The translations under genes were made by a program, and so were the position numbers. Under the pieces are notes generated by a model. It was given only the letters and a program-made list of their open reading frames with translations. It was not told the DNA's origin and ran no database searches. Shown piece after piece: positions 1 to 11,880 of a stretch of 64,000 nt of DNA (positions are counted from its first letter, which is position 1; every line of letters begins with the position of its first letter). The stretch comes from Apostichopus japonicus (taxonomy: Eukaryota > Echinodermata > Holothuroidea > Aspidochirotida > Stichopodidae), in assembly GCF_037975245.1 (NCBI RefSeq), contig NC_092563.1, forward strand, positions 9,480,001 through 9,544,000, read 5' to 3'.

Positions 1-620
1 ATGAATGTATAATACTTAAAGGACAATGCCATTACAAGATAAGAAACCGAAGTAAAGTTTTAAGTCCTGTGCCATGATGTTCATATACCACTATGCTGTA
101 GTTACGAAGGACCGCTTTCAAACAAATACTAATTATAATAATGATAATAATAATAATTAATTACAATAAATCAATATCTACACTTATGATCAGTTAAGAG
201 ACTAACGTCTCAACTCTACCAGTGTGTGACACATTTTATATGATAATATGATAATAACCAGCAGTTATTTTAACGACGCTTAAGCGACCACAAATGTGGG
301 AGAAACCCGCAAGGGCTTATGGATTACAACTTACACGTCGGGTTGCTTATAATTCAACATTGTCAACTCAAATTTGGAATGTTTTCAATTTAGAAAGTCA
401 TTACAGATGGGAAAACCGTAGATTGCTCTTGGATGAAAACCCACCTTACTATGACAGTAGACTGTTGTTGTTGACGTTGTTGTTCTTGTTGTGTTGATTT
501 TGTTAAATATTTTGTTAAACCTTCACAGTTTTGCTTTCGCAAAGTATGTTTTGACATTGGGTGCATTGAACACCACATCCGAGAGCACGTAATATGGGCG
601 GGAGAGGGAAGGCCGGGGGG
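1..620. other. Left-edge non-coding stretch
   Basis: AT-rich sequence with a short run of ATAATAATAA words near 135-160. No frame shows a recognisable domain. The short frames at 294-497 (+) and 390-638 (-) are low-complexity (Leu- or Gln-rich translations of a gttgttgtt run near 464-495) and are not supported as genes. Confidence 0.5.
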
Positions 621-1319
621 CGAATATTTCATTCCCAAACTGAACTGACACTGAAATTATATCCTCGATTCTGATTGGCTCTCAGCGAGCACGTGATATA
701 CTTTAGTATTCAACATGGATCCCTCCATACTCTGTCGATATCAGTATGATCAACACGAACAAATTCAAGATATTCACATTAGCAACTTTCCAGAAATGTT
801 GGTAGGTATATATGAACGAAAGTTTATAGTGTTCTCAACACAATGAAGCAACTATTCCCAACTACTGCGCCCATTATAGGCAGTCCTCGATCGTTTGTTT
901 TCTCGCTTGACTCCGCTCTACACAACACATGTAATGTAGCCTATTGTATTGTGTATAGTATACAACACAATCAAACACAGCGCATTTGTTATTGTATACA
1001 TGTAGCCGATGTACATATGTACGATGTGTTTGTGTACATTCGGTACTTTTAGTTTTATAGTCATAAATTCAAAATGTATTCAGTCAATGAATCATGATAG
1101 GGCTAATCGAATATGCAGTAGCCATGAAGACGGCGAGCGAGTGTGTGCCACTCAGTGAGTGTACACAAAAAAAGGCATGCATTTGACGATAAGTCTGTGT
1201 CTTTTGACTTTTTAACTAGTTGTATATAGCCTTATAACCTATGCGTACGGTTTTGATCAGCCGATCAGAATCGAGGAAATAATTTCAGTGTCAGTTCAGT
1301 TTGGGGAAAAAATATTCGC
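621..1319. mobile_element. Inverted-repeat element with about 60-bp terminal arms
   Basis: The left arm (about 621-681) and right arm (about 1258-1319) are reverse complements over about 60 bp with few mismatches; shared core words include CCCAAACTGAACTGACACTG and CCTCGATTCTGAT. The 575-bp interior is non-repetitive and contains one exon-like ATG segment at 715. No target-site duplication could be defined, because both outer flanks run into G-rich sequence. This has the structure of a non-autonomous DNA transposon; the superfamily is not recognised. Confidence 0.6.
715..801 (+). CDS. Possible first coding exon (29 codons)
   Basis: An ATG at 715 opens 29 codons, beginning MDPSILCRYQYDQ, up to a donor-like GTAGGT at 802. 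The acidic, aromatic and Gln-rich composition looks more protein-like than its surroundings. Upstream, in and next to the left inverted-repeat arm, are an ATTGGCT (reverse CCAAT-like) word at about 674-680 and a CACGTG E-box at about 690. No partner exon was found. It could be a relic exon of a transposase gene carried by the inverted-repeat element, or chance. The frame also continues to a stop at about 843 without splicing. Confidence 0.2.
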
Positions 1320-1365
1320 GGTCGGGGGGGGGGGTAGGGGTGGTTTCCGGTGGTGCTTTCTAGTC

Positions 1366-2021
1366 ACTTCGCCCAACAACCATTTCGCCCAACTGCCATT
1401 TCGCCCAACCAGCCTGGTCATTTCGCCCAACCAGCCTGGTCATTTCGCCCAACCAGCCTGGTCATTTCGCCCAACCAGCATGGTCATTTCGCCCAACCAT
1501 CATGGTCATTTCGCCCAACCGTGTTGGTCATTTCGCCCAACCTTATTTTTTACTAATATACAGTCAGAATAATATTACTTTTTTCTATTCCACTAGTTCA
1601 ATTTGATTTATTTTGGGTTAGGTTACTTCGTAATAGGTAAATAAAAAAGTGAGGTCCGCTCGATATCTCGATATCGATCGGAGTAGCTGAGCAGTTATTT
1701 CGGGTATATATGGGAGGATTACACTACCTTAGGCGAAGTTACGCATACAATGGAAGTTATATTATTATACAAACACAGGGGAATCGGTCTTCATTAAAAC
1801 CTATCAAACGTAAACACTGATCCACTGGTTGGGCGAAATGACCAGGCTGGTTGGGCGAAATGACCAGGCTGGTTGGGCGAAATGACCAGGCTGGTTGGGC
1901 GAAATGACCAGGCTGGTTGGGCGAAATGACCAGGCTGGTTGGGCGAAATGACCAGGCTGGTTGGGCGAAATGACCAGGCTGGGCGAAATGGCAGTTGGGC
2001 GAAATGGTTGTTGGGCGAAGT
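1366..2021. mobile_element. Foldback element whose arms are 22-bp tandem repeats
   Basis: The left arm (1366-1542) is a tandem array of a 22-bp unit, CATTTCGCCCAACCAGCCTGGT. The right arm (1828-2021) is the same array in inverted orientation (TTGGGCGAAATGACCAGGCTGG). The two outermost variant units mirror each other: CACTTCGCCCAACAACC at the left end and GGTTGTTGGGCGAAGTG at the right. The arms are separated by about 285 bp of unrelated AT-rich sequence. This matches foldback or tandem-repeat-TIR elements rather than two independent minisatellites. No clear target duplication is visible. Confidence 0.8.
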
Positions 2022-3241
2022 GTCCTGCTTCCTGCATTAGAATAAATGGATGGCGCTGTAGGTCTATAGCAAACAATGAAATCATTGAAATAGAGAAGAT
2101 CGAATGTTTAAATGAATACAATGAACTCACCAAGTGTCGATTTAATGATACAGTGCTATTCTATATATAGCTCCATGATAGACTATGGAGCTAGTCAGTG
2201 TCTTTGATTTGACGGGCTAACTGTAAACGAGCTTCATACTTCAGCATAGAGATATATACCATGCAGCATCATGATTTGGTATACGGCCAACTTCAATATA
2301 GTCTTCTTCATGTTAATCCATCAGATTTTACAATTCTACCTAACTCACATGAGGCTCCAGATTTCTGCGATGGCGCCAAAATGTGGGCACGACCCTTCGA
2401 TTTCTGCAAAGCGCTTGTCATACTGAAATCCATCGGGTATACATTTGCACTTAAGTCTGGTGTTAATGAATGCACGGTCATATAAATGAATTTATGTGAG
2501 GCTCATAGAAAACGACAGCAAGCATCCTTCGAATATCGTGTTTCTGTTCCTTGGGTTCGTATAAATAGAAAGCAAATTTATACAGTTATCAGCTAGTGGG
2601 TTTACCCTGTAGTGATAACTGCATGCATGGGGTAACGCCGAAGGGAATGACATGATACATCGTGTACGTTGTACTAAGTTGACGTTAGGTTACAAAATAT
2701 GACAAGATGATGGAAGAGCCTCTCAGGAAGACATGTTTATAAAAGAAGAAGTACATTAATATTCTCCATAAAAAGCTAACGAAACCACACACACACACTA
2801 ACCTGAACAAAAACGAAGGGCGGAACAAGGGGGAATTAGGCAAAATAAACAGATGTGTGCACGTTGTATGTAAGACAGTTCATTACTGTTGTCAATATCA
2901 TCAATAATTAGTAGAAGTTATTTATGTAAACAATACAACCAACTGACCTTCCTAAGACCGAAACTTCATTATAGAGAAAATACAGGAATATAAAGAATAC
3001 AACAACAATCACATTCACATGACGTATATGTAAAACAATTCAAATCAGCAACACATGTGATTCATGAACTGAAATGTGTAGAATGATATATAGGCAATCA
3101 TACAGATTGTGTACCCTATTATGTTTTCGATGAATATATATGTTTTACAATGTAATTTCGTTTGGCGTATTGTCTCATCTGGATATGATATTACATGTAA
3201 CTGTTCAGTATGAACGTGGACCCAATTCAGTCTTCTCTGCC
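2022..3241. other. Non-coding spacer
   Basis: No domain-bearing frame is present. It contains a short (CA)n run near 2789-2800. The 74-codon frame at 2261-2485 has no recognisable features. Confidence 0.4.
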
Positions 3242-4318
3242 AACCCGATACTCATAGCTAGTACAGTAACTATTATACAACGCCTAAATATATTCCGGCC
3301 TTTTGATTGGTCAATTGCTCGTCGATTGCGTGCAAAATCCGCTCTATTGCACGCTATGATGATAGAACCATGCATTATACTTTTTTGGTAGCACTTTTTT
3401 CAATGGTAAGAGAGCAGAGAAACCTGTCTGTACAAAACAATCTGTTGCATGAGTGCAATTTACATCCAATTATATCCAAATTTGAAGGTGTTGTATAAAA
3501 CAAATAATGAATGGTTTCCATTCGTGCAATAGTGCAAATATTTCATTCGTTGAAAGATGTAATTTGTTCCATTCAACTCGGCTGCGCCTCGTTGAATGGA
3601 ACATTCCATCTTTCAACTCATGAAATATTTGCACTATTGCACTCATAACCATTCATTATGTGTAGACTGTTCATGTTCCACAACCGTGCATCAGTAACTA
3701 CTGCGCTGTGTTCGCAACACGGTAACATGTGTTACAGGTGGCATAGTAATTACTGCAAAGCTGTTACACGTTGAAATACGAGTCCGAAAGGTGAAAATGC
3801 GCGGCGGCTGGATAACGAAGACTACTCCCTTGCCGTACAATACGGAGTGCATGGTCGGCGCTGGCACAGCACGTAGCCGACACACTGCGGCGGTTATTTT
3901 ATACTGCATGCGAGATTCAGATGGTAGCCTAAGTTATTTCTAATCGTGTTAGTAAAACCATTTGATTGAAACATTCTTCACGGACAGGTGAGTGTGTGCA
4001 AGTCTCAAATAGATATAAAACAGATACACAAAATGGGACCTAAGGTGTGGGAGGGGAACATAGATTAGCCTTAGGGGTTAGTTCCACGTCTAAATTAGGC
4101 CTTAATATAGTAACAGTTTACCACGTCAAATACTCATAGACTCCTTGTCCAGTCGCGCAGTTCTTTGTCTTACATGGAAACGTGTAACAGCTTTGCAGAA
4201 ATTACTGTGCCATCTGTAACACATGTTACCGTGTTACGAACACAGCGCAGTAGTTACTGATGCAAGGTTGTGGTACATGAACAGTAGTTACTGTATATTC
4301 TAGCTATGAGTATCGGGT
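3242..4318. mobile_element. Large foldback element, copy 1 (interrupted)
   Basis: The ends mirror each other: AACCCGATACTCATAGCTAG at 3242 and CTAGCTATGAGTATCGGGTT ending near 4319. The inner arm sequence (about 3665-3778, with GTAACATGTGTTACAGGTGG) pairs with about 4183-4290. Copy 2 at 7371-8370 carries the same arms and the same interior in opposite orientation. Compared with copy 2, the left arm here is interrupted between about 3274 and 3668 by a nested hairpin element. No coding capacity is seen in the interior (about 3780-4183). Confidence 0.7.
3274..3668. mobile_element. Insertion nested in foldback copy 1, with a long hairpin
   Basis: The segment is absent from the matching place in copy 2. 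Its first part has short inverted ends (TTATACAACGCC near 3275 and GGTGTTGTATAA near 3488). Its second part (3503-3660) is an almost perfect palindrome about 158 bp long, centred near 3582 on GGCTGCGCC, with arms including CACTATTGCAC/GTGCAATAGTG and TTGAAAGATG/CATCTTTCAA. It may be one insertion or two adjacent ones. Confidence 0.55.
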
Positions 4319-5337
4319 TTTTACATGAATTTTATTGTTCACCTAAGTGTACACTACTGATTATAGGGAGAACAATTTAAACACGAACGTTGTACGTAGG
4401 GACCTGGATGGATTTCCAGGTCATGTTTTTTTTATACAATGAACGATAGGGTTGAACTTTTGCCCGTCCTCGTCACCGTCCCTTCCTCATTACCATTCAG
4501 TCTTTCAAAATGCAACAATGGTAAACAACGTTGGCTGATAAAATTTGATATTTATAAAGATGATTCTAATATTTTTAATTAAACTAAATACACACTTCTG
4601 TATATGTGTGAAACACAGTCATGCGGAGGGGCGGTGGGGGGGGGGGTATACTCGCAAATACCACAGTTTCAGAGGATCAATTAACACAACCAGTCACTGC
4701 GGACTAAACCGTCTTGTAGTTGACGAATTCCCGATCCCCGTGTTTAACAAATCTACTCAAAACCCTATGAATTCTGTTTCGGGTTTCGAATTACTGTGCT
4801 ATTTCCAGCCACTCAGTTCCCTAAAAAAGATGATAGTCACATGTTGTTAACGTGTTTGACTTAATAAGTGTTGTCCTTTCCTCATTCAAAAAGGTTTTGA
4901 AATGTGAATAGGTATTGCTTGTTGAAATTTCAGGCTTAATCCCAGGTCATGATTGTCTGCATCGAATATTGTAAAGGAGACAACTTACAGCAAGAAGTCA
5001 CTTGCGAGCATAATCTTAAGCAACCTTTTGTGAATAAGAAGATTTCACGGAATCCGTTTTTCTTTTACTGCTTGCTTCGAAGTCATCGATAGTATCGGGG
5101 CATAAGCCTATTGTACATTTACGTCTTGAAAGGAAACGACATTCTTACTGCTTGCTGCAATGTAAATAAAGACATTGAAGCGTGGGCTTCTTGTAAATAA
5201 AGATATTCAAATCCGTTGTTCTAATGGGAGTGAAACAGGATGAATAGAGATTTCGTTGAAGGCAGTGTCATTTACTGTTACCAATAGATAATATCCAACC
5301 AATAATACCAATTCAAGCTCGTTAAAAGTTAACTTGT
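4319..5337. other. Spacer between foldback copy 1 and a tRNA-like SINE head
   Basis: No convincing coding frame. It contains a G-tract near 4633-4646. The 101-codon frame at 4545-4850 shows no domain. Confidence 0.35.
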
Positions 5338-5440
5338 CAAATGGCTCAGATGGTAGAGCAGTGGATTGGTAACACGATGGAACTGAGTTCGACTCCATCA
5401 ATGGTTGGTTATACACGTTATAAATTTCTTTTTTTCTTTC
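5338..5440 (+). mobile_element. tRNA-derived SINE head
   Basis: An A-box-like word (TGGCTCAGATGGTAGAGC, 5342-5359, with a perfect GCTC/GAGC D-stem) and a B-box-like word (GAGTTCGACTCC, 5385-5396) sit at internal Pol III promoter spacing. No acceptor stem or canonical T-arm can be formed, so it is not a functional tRNA gene. A T-rich run (5427-5440) follows. Best read as the 5' head of a SINE copy, or a decayed tRNA pseudogene. Confidence 0.5.
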
Positions 5441-5499
5441 AGTAGACGACGCTGCAGTCTTGATATATTAATTCAACCATATAATTTACTAGCTGATGT

Positions 5500-5815
5500 G
5501 GTGGCCGATGCTAAGAGGGTGACGAAAGACTCATTCCTCGTCGGTCGTGTAAATCGTGGCTAGGGTTCAAGACAGGCCTCTGGCGATAATACCTCTGGCT
5601 GTGGCATGGTGCTTTTTTGTGGCCTAGGATCCCGTGCCATGTCTCCCTTGTTGTCGCAAAAGAACCCGGGAGGATGCGCAGAAGGTCGGTCAAATCGACC
5701 AGAAGCGTACTAGGTGGCGTGCGTGAATCCTTGCCTTTGGCCAGAGGTGGGGACATCTCTGCGACCGGCATGCTTGCAGCCACCGTCCACTGAATACGTG
5801 GCCTGATGAGGCGTT
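5500..5815. repeat. GC-rich block, unclassified
   Basis: This block is clearly richer in GC and CpG than the flanks and starts and stops abruptly. A 91-codon frame on the - strand (5783-5511) is open but has no recognisable domain. It may be the body of the SINE that begins at 5338, an unrelated insertion, or a small CpG island. No terminal repeats were seen. Confidence 0.35.
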
Positions 5816-7370
5816 ATTCTCCTAAAAAAGAATCTACGGATGCCTTTAAGAGCCATATAATTATTTTATATTAAAAAACACCCTGTTTCAAACTAGGGCC
5901 ATCGAAGTTACTTTAAAGGCCGTTTTTTTTTTGTCACTCTGAAGGTGGAATGGATTTTATTGTAATGGGTTATTTGTGTAAGCCAAGCTAAACATTCAAA
6001 CAGTCATGCGGTCCACAAGGGTTTGCAGGAACTTAATTGAACTCGTTGTTTGACATAAATGTGTTGGCAAAGATTTACACAACCTTCACCAAAAGAAGCA
6101 TTATATTCGTTGCCAGAGAAATCTACGCCAGTAAGACCATGAGATAAAATTTTAATATACATAAAATTCAATCTATATCACTTTTGCAAGAAAACCAAGT
6201 ATACCAGTGTCAATATGGTCCCATTATAAGCAACAGTGTTGTAGCAAATTTTCATACCGGATAGTAGGTAGTTTCGGAAACTGAGTGATTCTTAAGAACT
6301 TTGTTTGAGATTCACCCAAAAAATACCCCGTATTGTGTCTTGATAACTTCAAGAACAAAATTAACGTTCATATGCCGTGGACCGTTAAAAACCACTACTT
6401 TCGGTCTAGTTAGGGTTGTATTCCTATAACACAATTTCTTATTTGTTGTTTGTTTTTTGGAATGACCCTTTAAACAGTTGAGGTTCACTAGTTAAAGTGA
6501 CTGGACCTTTTAGTTTACTACACATCCCATCAGAGTAGTTCCTCAGTTGCATTACCAAACTCAATGGGAGATATTAAGATTATATGGTCTCAAATGACAT
6601 GTTTATAATTTTATTACAAATTTGTTAAGGACAAATGATGTTAAATGCCATCCAAGGGTGCTCTGTTGCTTATAAGAAGATTAACGGACGTATTCTGGTT
6701 GACCTAAAAAACAACGGATTAACATTAACTAGAAGAACTGCAGTGAGGAGCCGACGTTACCATAAAGTTAGCTTAAACGAATATTCCAGAAATTAAGTAT
6801 ATTTAACGATACATATCTTGAAAAATACTGGAATAGCTACAGAAACGTTATTGGACTCTGTCTGTTCCCTAGTTGTATTTTAACATTTCAAGTCAAGAAT
6901 TCTGCCTTATTGATTATTTAATTATTTAAGTGAGTTATCAATTTACAGCAAAATCTATCCGTCGATCATTCTCCCAAGATTGAATACCGGGCATACTTTT
7001 TAAGAACCTGGGCACGAAAACCAAACTTCCGAACGTCTGATCCGCTCTCAACCCCAGTCCCCTTGCGTCGAGACTGTGACTGTGTGATCATCGTCAGGTG
7101 TGTATAACCATTCCCCTCGATAGGGAACAGATACTTCATATGATCTTCGGGGATGTCTTCAACTCTTCGGTCTATCTGTTCGCATGCACGTCTCGGGATA
7201 AAACTAGTTTAATCTCGGAAGAATGTTACCCGATTCCTTGTTATTCTATTCTGTTTGTTTTACAAGTCAATGGACTACATTCTGATGAACAATGAACAGA
7301 TGAAGAAAACTGCCATTAATGGAATACCAAGTAGTCCCCGTTATGTCCAACACGTGACACACCAATGGGC
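5816..7370. other. Non-coding spacer
   Basis: AT-rich sequence with no domain-bearing frame, no tandem repeat and no obvious inverted repeat. Confidence 0.4.
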
Positions 7371-8370
7371 ACCCGATACTCATAGCTAGTAGTAACTACT
7401 GTTCAAGTTCCACAACCGTCCATCAGTAACTAACGCGGTGTTCGTAACACGGTAACAAATGTAACAGGTGGCACAGTAATTACTGCAAAGCTGTTACACG
7501 TTCCCATGTAATACAAAGAACTGCGCGACTGGACAAGGAGTCTATGAGTACTTAACGTGGTAAACTATATTAAGGCCTGATATAGACGTGGATTTACCCA
7601 TAAGGCTAATCTATGTTCCCCCTCCCCACCTTAGGTCCCATTTTGTGTATCTGTTTTGTATCTATTGAGACTTGCACACACTCACCTGTCCGTGAAGAAT
7701 GTTTCAATCAAATGGTGAATCTCGCATGCAGTATAAAAAAAACCGCCGCAGTGTGTCGGCTACGTGTTGTGTCAGCGCCGACCATGCATTCCGTATTGTA
7801 CGTCTAGGGAGTAGTCTTCGTTACCCAGCCGCCTCGCATTTTCACCTTTCGGATTCGTAGTTCAACGTGTAACAGCTTTGCAGTAATTACTGTGCCACCT
7901 GTAACACATGTTAACGTGTTTCGAACGCAGCGCAGTAAAACAGTTGAAGGTTTACAGTCTTGTATGAGGCTAATGCCTCCTGACATGACTTTAGAACTTA
8001 ACCCCTGGTCATTGTTAACTTGTCACACCCACACACCAAAGTGTGCACAATTCAATCAGTCTCTCCTGGGGCACCTCAGTGCAACACATCCACATGTCCC
8101 CCGGTGGACTTCCCATAGGGTGCTGCCACAAACCGGCGCACACAACTATATTTACAAGTTACCTCACAAGTCCCCATTTATACACCTGGGTGAAGAGAGG
8201 CAATGAAGATAAAGTGCCTTGCCCAAGGACACAACGCAATGTTCTGACCAGGACTCGAACCTGCAATCCTTAGATCACAAGTCCACTGCCTTAACCACTT
8301 GACCAGTAGTTACTGATGCACGGTTGTGGAACATGAACAGTAGTTACTGTACTGGCTATGAGTATCGGGT
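7371..8370. mobile_element. Large foldback element, copy 2 (opposite orientation to copy 1)
   Basis: The ends are ACCCGATACTCATAGCTAG at 7371 and CTATGAGTATCGGGT ending at 8370. The arms and interior match copy 1 (3242-4318), but the interior is reversed: the 'gcgcgactggacaaggagtc' word at about 7523 here is the complement of one near 4145 in copy 1. The right arm is split by a SINE at 7938-8303. It has no coding capacity. Confidence 0.7.
7938..8303 (-). mobile_element. tRNA-derived SINE inserted in foldback copy 2
   Basis: Read on the - strand, the element starts at 8303 with an A-box (TGGTCAAGTGGTTAAGGC, 8286-8303), followed by a perfect B-box (GGTTCGAGTCC, 8251-8261), and then a body including GGGCAAGGCACTTTATCTTC. 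Such tRNA-headed bodies are widespread in marine invertebrate SINEs; the family name is not assigned here. Alignment to foldback copy 1 places the insertion cleanly inside the arm. The flanks share only AGTA (7934-7937 and 8304-8307), so the target duplication is short or decayed. Confidence 0.75.
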
Positions 8371-10950
8371 GCTCCGCCATAAGTCGAGGAATGTTTTGGT
8401 CTAGAGTATATACTTATCTGATGATGGACAAAAGCAATAGCTATACTGTACGTAATTGGAACTGAATGTACTAGTCTGACATTCGACACGAATTATGACA
8501 TTTGAATAAATAATGAGTTAACACTTGAATTGAATTATGTTGACCGTAGTCTGACGGTGGCCACCTCACATCAGTTAATAACTCCTTGATGAAGCCAATC
8601 TTTTACCAACAACACCACCAACAACAACATATATTTCCAATTGGAGCTTGCCAAAAAGTTGGTGGCGCCATGACAATATTGACATCTAGTTCTAATAAAG
8701 ATTTCTCCCTTCCGAACAATAACTAATATGTTCATACTGCCATCATTTCGATATCTGTCACACAACTTCACACATGGCCATTGAGACTCGAAAAAAACTT
8801 TCAATCATTACGAAGGTTTATTAAGAATGGCCATTTGCTGCAAAAAGAAACAAATCTCTTTGGAAACATTCAAGGATCTGTTTAGAAAGTTATGCATTAC
8901 CGTATCTCGCTTAGAATAAACCAACTGACCTAAATAGAATACTATTGTGTTGAATTTCACAGTGTAGAAAAAGGTGTCCCACCTTGCAACATGTGAGCTT
9001 TGTAGTTTAAATTTAATGGAGTATGTGTAAATTAAGATAGAATGGTGCTAACATAAAGAGGTTAATAACATCCCACAAACACTTATTACATCGTATTTAA
9101 ATATAAAAATTACTAGTAGATGCCACACGCAACTAAGACTATAAACAGCTTCTTCTTTATTACTACTCATGAGCACCCTCGAAGTCTAGTCTGAAATGAG
9201 CATGACTTTCTTTAAGTGGACAAATTAGTGGTTGAAAATCTACTCCTTAGAGAGAAAAAGTGAAACTGTAGATTGTAAAACAAAATCTTCAATCTTGTTC
9301 CTATAACTGCATCTTCTATCTGTCTAATTATCTAGTTTTTTAAAGATAATTAACATGCTAGGGTCAGGCACAGCAATGTTGGCGAACTTTTAAATAAGAT
9401 GAGAGTAATGTTGAATTCAGGTAAAGTAGCGGAACAGGGGTAACCGGATGACTGTATAGTTATCCTTAGTTAAGTCTCAATAAATATTACGATGTATACT
9501 AATACTTAAACAACCTCCCCCCCCCCCAATCCATTCTCTATCCCCTACCAAAACCATTTCACCAATGCTTTTCTGCCAAAGGTGTGTTTTGTGTTAACAG
9601 ATTAAGGAATAATAGTTCAAAGTAATCAGATGGAATAGTTTTTGATGCCAATTTGAGTTAACAAATATAGTCTTCAACTAAAAGAAATTTGAATATAATA
9701 TACAATTGCGACTCATGTCTTAACACCACAAGGAGACACTAAATCATACATTTAAACTTACGGATTATCATACTCCAAGATGATTTTAAAAGAAAAGGAA
9801 AAAAATCCTCTGTTTCGAAAGGACGAGAAATAAATGAAAAACTTTCATAGCGATCGTATATCGAACCACATATCAATCGTCTACAAATTCTGGCCTCCCA
9901 CTTTACATAAGCTAATATGTAGGTTCCCACATAATCATTATTTTTATTTCAATTAATTAAAGATGAGTTGAATTTATTTAGACTAAAGCGTCCCTTAAAC
10001 ATATTTTATAAAGAAAGGGAGATATGATATCTCCAAACCAATCTTTCATGGTTTAACACTATACTTAATGTATTGGCATGCATGTGCTCGACACATAATT
10101 ATAATTCTGTGATTGTTTGCCCTCTTTTCATGAAGTGGTAACACAATCGTTGCCTAACTGACAAAGATCTTATAATTATGTCATCAATAACTTTGTCAGG
10201 GTAACTCACTCTGCTATTACCAAACACATTAAAACAATTATTCTTGAAACGTTAAATCTTTATGTTTTTGAGATGAATCATTCCTCTGGGAATTGATATT
10301 CATCTACAATGTTGCAAGAATTTTACTGCAAATATTTGTGACGAAAATGAACTACTCAACAGAAAATGACATGTACACGCTTCTTTTTGTAATTCATTTT
10401 TAAAAGTCTATATTGAAAAATGACCTCGGGACAAAGTGCAGTTGATAACAATGTAATTATTCAATTGGAGGATTGATTTCAAGTTGTGCACATAAATTAC
10501 AAGTGGGTTTACATTTTATTTTGTTTACTCTATAGTGCTAACTTCGAACAGTTCCATCCACCGTTAGTGGTGATTCAGTTGAAGCAGCAACATTCGGCAT
10601 AACGCTGCAACGGGTCCATTCATAGCAAGTATATGTGTAGCAAGCATATCAGAAGACGGTGTAAAAGTGATCAATTAGTAATACAAATTAGTCTCAATGT
10701 CTTAACATGTTTCATTCTTCGATTGATCGGATTATCGTTTGTTTCAATGATATCATACTGATAATATAAACTGATTCGTAAATAATAAATCGAAACTTTT
10801 GAAAGTAAATCGTAAAATGCTATTGTAAAATGAGCCAGTGATTAAACGGGAAATAAAAAATTCAAAATATTATTATTCTTATTTTATTATTTTTTCTTTT
10901 GATTGGTTTTTGTTGTTGTTGCAAAAAAGCATGTACACGCTTTCCCTTAG
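8371..10950. other. Non-coding spacer
   Basis: AT-rich, with a C-tract at about 9519-9528. No frame with a recognisable domain and no clear tandem array was found. Confidence 0.4.
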
Positions 10951-11880
10951 ATATGTGCCGATATGCATGGGCAGCATGGCTATTATGTCTATCTAACCAT
11001 CAATTAAAACACTGTCTGCTAATATATCAAGCAAACATACACAAAGTAGTTCTTTTTGTTAATATCGAAACAATAACACAAAATAATCGTCGAAAGAAAA
11101 ACAATTAATAATGCAGCCATTATTTTCAACATTGATCTCAAATTACATTTTCCCTGAAAAAGCTAAAGTGGATATAAAAAGTAATTGCTATTCATAAATG
11201 CTCAAATATTGTTTTGTCTCTTAGCATATATCAACGAGACAGATGTTCTATATCGGTAACGAGGTCTGTAATTAAATGGTAACATTTAAACTGGAGCTGT
11301 CAAATAATAGGGGCTCAGAACAGGACAGCTACATATAACAATAACTACAGATGTCTCATATCTAAAGAATTCAAGAATAGCGCCATGGTTAAAGAAAAAA
11401 TGCGACTATAAATGCAAATATAGTAGATATGTGACGATATGCATGGCTATTATGTCTTTCTAACCATCAATTAAAACACTGTTAGCTAATATAACAAACA
11501 AACATACACAAAGCAGTTCTTTTTGCTAATATCGAAACAATAACACAAAATAATCGTCGAAAGAAAAACCATTATTGCAGCCATCATTTTCAACATTGAT
11601 CTCAAATTATATTTTCCCTGAAAAGCTAAAGTGGATATAAAAAGGAATTGCTATTCATAAATGCTCAAATATTGTTTTGTCTCTTAGCATATATCAACGA
11701 GACAGATGTTCGGTAACAAGGTCTGTAATTAAATGGTAACATTTAAACTGGAGCTGTCAAATAATAGGGGCTCAGAACAGAACAGCTACATATAACAATA
11801 ACTACAGATGTCTCAAAAAATATCTAAAGAATTCAAGAATAGCGCCACAGTAGAAGAAAAAATGTGACTATAAATACAAT
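10951..11880. repeat. Direct tandem duplication, two units of about 455-475 bp
   Basis: Unit 1 (about 10951-11420) and unit 2 (about 11426-11880) share long near-identical stretches, for example CACAAAATAATCGTCGAAAG and CTGGAGCTGTCAAATAATAG. Differences are small indels: unit 1 has an extra GCAGCATGG near 10971 and CTATAT near 11250. There is no coding frame in either unit, and no further units flank the pair. Confidence 0.85.

Noticed and set aside
1288-2133. Repetitive FAQPAWSFRPTS-type frames as a repeat protein
   Set aside because: The 22-bp repeat is open in several frames and on both strands, and the arrays mirror each other, which points to a foldback element and not a gene.
5342-5396. 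Functional tRNA gene
   Set aside because: The D-arm and B-box are present but no acceptor stem or standard T-arm forms; it is read as a SINE head.
5790-5830. Hammerhead-like CTGATGAG word at the end of the GC-rich block
   Set aside because: No stem II followed by GAAA can be formed, so only the first core element is present.
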